From NCBI GenBank assembly GCA_013398055.1, contig VZRS01012056.1, positions 96,104 to 160,103 of the forward strand: a DNA stretch of 64,000 bases, in the 5' to 3' direction. Under the pieces are notes generated by a model. The model searched no databases, had not been told where the DNA came from, and worked only from the letters and a program-made list of their open reading frames with translations. Origin of the DNA: Ifrita kowaldi (lineage: Eukaryota > Chordata > Aves > Passeriformes > Cinclosomatidae). How positions within the stretch are numbered: position 1 is the first letter of the stretch; the number at the start of each line of letters is the position of its first letter. This document shows, piece by piece, positions 60,901 to 64,000 of the stretch. The position numbers and the translations under genes were made by a program.

Positions 60901-63900
60901 CCAGATTATATTTGTAATTACTACCATCATGCATATCTGACAAGAGATTTAGGTCTTTTATAAAGGAAGAGGTGAGCACGTAAAATTTGATTGCTTTCTT
61001 GCTGTAATTTTTTTTGAAATGTATCCTATTTAATTGATGTAATACCTAATGATGCCAAAAAGATACATAGATGTGCATAACTGTATTGTGTTTCTGCTGT
61101 AAGTGAATAAGAGGATCGTAATGAGAAAATACGACAAGGATGTCTAGATCAGTTGTATCTGTAAGCCAGTGTTTTGAAACTGATGCAGTTTATAGCAATG
61201 AAACCCATGGAACCTTTTACTCCTCACATTAAACAAGATAAAAGATTCTTTTAACTTTTTCTTATTTTCTTTCCATCCTAACAATATGAATAATGAGAAA
61301 CAGAATGGCAACAACAGATGCAAATGCTATTGAAGAGCATCCCAAGGTGGCTCCAGGTTACAAAAATGTTTTGCAAACTCTCTGACTACCTCTTTCCCAA
61401 GGTAAGGAATGCTGCCATCTCTGTTATTCTATAAAAGTAAATAAGGGGGGTTGGGTGAGAGGGATCTCTTTGAAGTGATGATGGAATGAGCATAGGTTCA
61501 TATGCAATTTTTTTTCTTTGTTCACTTTCATGTAAGACTCAAAAGGCAAGATGAGGAACAATGCAGTGGCTGGTACCCATTTCAGCTGGTCGACGGAGGG
61601 TTCTCCCCAGAGAAGCAAACCTCCATTTGTAAAACACACCGAGGTGAAGAAATGGTCTGACTGCATTGGGTAAGATTAATTTCTTGATTTTACGCTTAAC
61701 TAAATAAAGAGATGCCACTTTCCATGTGAGCTGATTTAGCCAGGTACCATGGGAGAGGACTGGAAGTCTTCATTTCACACAGGATGCCTTACAGAGCAAC
61801 TATGAGCATGGGCATGTACAGCAAGTTTTTGGTAATTACGGTAGTTTGCTAAGTACAGTGCATCCCCGTTGTTCCTATGCATCTCCTTCCCTCTCGGTTT
61901 CCCACAGGATAGGAACTGGGGCTTGGCTCTGTGCACTGTAAGCTCACACTAAACAACTCTGCTGACTGTGCTCTGTGCCCAGGAGACTTGTGTTAAGTTC
62001 TGACATATTAAGGAGGCAAAGAGGTACCAGGAACAGCTCTTTGCTGTTCCTTCCATCCACTGGGGATGCATCAACTCTGTTATTTTGCTTGTTAATTCCT
62101 TTTTGACTCCATCAAACACAAACATTTCAATTTTTTTTTCTTTAGTTGAGTCATTAGGAGATGAGTTCCTCTTTGCCATATACCACTGCACCATTCCTTC
62201 ACAGGGTCTACAGAGTATGTACCCCACAAAGGGAATGTGACAGTAACAGTTAAATTAACAGCTTTTCACCCATGTCTTTTTCATTGTGAGATGCCATGTG
62301 TAATTGTCAGAGACTGGGGTATGTCAGTGACTAGAGGTTTTAGTCATTGTTGGTGTTAAGAAGAGGGGAGGGTACATAATTTCCTCCAAGTCCACAAAAG
62401 AGTTGAAAAGTTCATCTAGGTATTCTTTGAGTCAATTGTAAAGTACCATTCATACTTCTAATGTCTTTTCTGAAGATGGTGCATATTAAAATAAAAAGCT
62501 AAAAAAGTTACAGTTTTACAGACTGTAACTGTGGTGTGAACCATCGCAGATCCAATGACTGGAGTAATGACAAAGTATACAAACAAGGATCTGGCATTAA
62601 CAGCATCAAAACTATGCAGGAGTAAGCAGGACTGTCACACTGAGCAGCTGCACCAGTTCTCAGTCTTTCACAAGTAAGCACATACCCAGAGCTGTGCTGG
62701 AACCGTCAATATCTGTTATACAGCACAAGCCAAATTTAGTACAATTGTCATTTACAGCTTATAAATACTTGAAATCCTCCATGCCTTTTGAAATAACCTT
62801 TTTTTTTTTTTTAAGCTATAAATTCTGTATAAAATGGGGATTTCTAGGTTATCAAGAGATGAATCTAAAGAAAGTGGTTTTTAAGAGATACTGTTAAGCA
62901 GGAATGTATAGAGTCAGGAAAAGTTACTAAGGGTCATCTGTAGTTTAAGCAAACTGCAGCCCACAAAGTGATTAGTGTCTGTCTAGGTATGCTGAAGTTC
63001 TACAGGCATTGCTACAATCACAGCCTAGCTGGGCATAAAATTCTCCTGGACAGGATCTGACTGTCATATATGAATGTCAAATTAATCTCTCATTTGTTTT
63101 AACCAGTCATTTAGAAGGGTGGCAGTTTTATTGAGCTAAATTAGACCAAAAGAAGGATGTAAACACTGCAGCCTTGGTAAATAACTTTGGATGCCCCACA
63201 GAACCCCTCATTTTCTGTAAACAACCTGATTTATTCTTTTTAAATCCTGTTTTAAAACTCAGGAGACAGTACCTGCCTTTCGACGCATGAAGGCGGCAGC
63301 ACAAGCGGAAGAGAAGCGCAACCTGGGAATGTTCCTGAGCCGCCGCTTCCCCGCCACGGAGGTAACGCGCCCCTTTCTCCGTCCCTTCAGCACCACCCGC
63401 CGCGGACAGGACGCGTGCCCGGCACCGCCGCGGTTCCTTCCCTTCTCGCCCGGCTGAACAAGGGGGAAAACGCGCTGTGTTCTCTTGCCCCTCGTCCCCT
63501 CTGGCACTCACCTGCACCCGGGCTTCCGTCAGGTCCAGGCGCAGGGCCAGCTCCTCTCTGCGGGGGCACACACGATTAGAGCCGGAGCTTGCCCGCCGCC
63601 CCGGCACGGCCCAGCCCGCCCCTCCCCCCGCTACCTGGTGAACACGTCGGGGTAGTGGGACTTTCGGAAGGCGCGCTCCAGCTCCTCCAGCTGGAAGGTG
63701 CTGAACGTGGTGCGGTATCGCCTCTGCTTCCTCTTCACCGGAGCCGGTGCCTCGGAGCCGGGTGGGCGCTCCCCCGGCTCCTCCGTCGGCGGCTCCTCCG
63801 CGGGGCTGCGAGCTCGATCGGGCCGCGGCGGTGCCGCGCGTTCCGCGCCTGCGGGAGATAACTGCGGAGTTACTGGGGCGGGCGGGCATGGAGCGACCCC

Positions 63901-64000
63901 GCTGCCCCTCACCGAGCCATCTCTCACCGTGCCGGCCCGCGGCGGGGCCCCGGCCCAGGATGCTGTCGATGAAGTAGGACGTGAGGAGGTGCAGGGCCGG
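57682..64000 (-). CDS. ESX1: ARX-type paired-like homeobox gene at the ESX1 position (5'-partial)
   Basis: A predicted DNA-binding transcription factor of the aristaless-related class. Exons: 63928 to beyond 64000, 63635-63848, 63512-63557, 58799-59085 and 57682-57907, all GT-AG with consistent phases. Domains in order: an N-terminal motif TSYFIDSILGR (ARX has SSYCIDSILGR); a Pro/Glu-rich linker; a homeodomain starting KRKQRRYRTTFSTFQLEELE, with HYPDVFTREELALRLDLTEA and VWFQNRRAKWRKREK (Gln50, intron after residue Gln46-equivalent); a Pro/Leu/Ser-rich region; and a C-terminal OAR/aristaless box SSIAALRLKAKEH. It differs from remembered ARX at only a handful of homeodomain positions but lacks a long acidic or polyalanine region in the visible exons. 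Being next to FAM199X, as ESX1 is in human, it is most likely the avian ESX1 counterpart. A plain ARX or ARX-like label is the alternative. Confidence 0.85.
57908..58798 (-). other. ESX1/ARX-like intron 4
   Basis: 0.9 kb intron containing a TA-rich microsatellite. Confidence 0.8.
58421..58494. repeat. TA-rich imperfect microsatellite
   Basis: Repeated TATATA/TTTATA units with almost no G or C over about 70 bases, followed by a GAGA-rich run at 58494-58512. Confidence 0.8.
58799..59085 (-). CDS. ESX1: ESX1/ARX-like exon 4 (homeodomain helix 3 and central region)
   Basis: The acceptor is TATTGAAG|GTCTGG and the donor GGAAG|GTACAG. It starts VWFQNRRAKWRKREK, followed by a Pro/Leu/Ser-rich region ending FGLSSLTWSSLFRNPILNPH, FGR. 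ARX has a comparable LGLSTFLGAAVFRHPAF...FGR block, so the paralogue relationship extends outside the homeodomain. Confidence 0.93.
59086..63511 (-). other. ESX1/ARX-like intron 3
   Basis: 4.4 kb intron splitting the homeodomain before VWFQNRR, a standard paired-like intron position. No repeat is recognised apart from T-runs near 62800. Confidence 0.8.
63512..63557 (-). CDS. ESX1: ESX1/ARX-like 46-bp exon 3
   Basis: The acceptor is CCCGCAG|AGAGGAG and the donor GTGCAG|GTGAGT. It encodes EELALRLDLTEARVQ, homeodomain helix 2. The size and both splice phases match the ARX gene structure as I remember it. Confidence 0.93.
63635..63848 (-). CDS. ESX1: ESX1/ARX-like exon 2
   Basis: The acceptor is TCCCGCAG|GCGCGG and the donor ACCAG|GTAGCG. 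It encodes a Pro/Glu/Arg-rich linker (AEEPPTEEPGERPPGSEAPA), then KRKQRRYRTTFSTFQLEELE and the HYPDVFTR end. At 214 bp it is much shorter than the equivalent ARX exon. Confidence 0.92.
63928..64000 (-). CDS. ESX1: ESX1/ARX-like exon 1, 3' part
   Basis: It reads ALHLLTSYFIDSILGRGPAA, then GRH and one base at donor CACG|GTGAGA. The SYxIDSILGR motif is the octapeptide-region hallmark of ARX-class proteins. The start codon lies outside the window. Confidence 0.85.

Larger units (their letters stand above)
63260..64000. promoter_or_regulatory. CpG island over the 5' exons of the homeobox gene
   Basis: GC content rises abruptly from about 63280 to the window end, with dense CpG. It covers exons 1-3 and two very short introns. 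The transcription start lies beyond the window. Confidence 0.7.

Noticed and set aside
63128..63889. 253-codon minus-strand frame over the homeobox exons
   Set aside because: It reads through introns and uses a frame different from the homeodomain in exon 2. Splicing gives the true product.

Overview
This is vertebrate nuclear DNA, almost certainly from a bird. The evidence is AT-rich introns with CpG-island 5' exons, canonical GT-AG splice sites, several 5'-truncated CR1 LINE tails of avian type, and protein-level matches to four conserved vertebrate genes. The human counterparts of three of them (LONRF3, FAM199X, ESX1) lie on Xq, so the window looks like the avian block related to human Xq. 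The sequence is a scaffold with six gaps: single-N gaps at 456, 22429, 22810, 23872 and 28759, and an 11-N gap at 12709-12719. Gene names rest on remembered family sequences; no search was run.

Layout. At 1-455 (minus) is the RING-encoding first exon of a LONRF3-like gene, cut by a gap. From about 0.5 to 6.6 kb is intergenic sequence containing a decayed CR1 and a coding-looking but frameshifted stretch at 5156-5474. From 23871 back to 6997 (minus) lies a multi-exon COMMD5 gene. FAM199X occupies 22430-33753 (plus), followed by an inferred long 3' UTR to about 38.4 kb. From 38.4 to 57.5 kb I see no established gene, only ancient repeats and two weak exon candidates. From 64000 back to 57682 (minus) lies an ARX-type paired-like homeobox gene with a C-terminal OAR domain. 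Its position beside FAM199X marks it as the avian counterpart of mammalian ESX1.

The most consequential result concerns assembly. The COMMD5/FAM199X promoter region is scrambled. Contig ends 21725-22428 and 22811-23514 are copies of each other, and so are 22697-22809 and 23873-23985, so the blocks A-B-C-D should read A/C then B/D. When corrected, COMMD5 and FAM199X stand head-to-head at one CpG island rather than overlapping. A second false duplication (26950-28758 = 28760-30568) inflates FAM199X intron 2 by 1.8 kb.

The four genes do not form a pathway. LONRF3 is a RING/LON-domain ubiquitin-ligase-type protein, COMMD5 belongs to the COMMD (Commander complex) family, FAM199X is poorly characterised, and the ESX1/ARX-like protein is a transcription factor. 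Biological points worth attention are the intron-rich COMMD5 next to Xq-type genes (human COMMD5 is on 8q24), its unlocated middle segment, and the retention of an ARX-like architecture in the ESX1-position gene.
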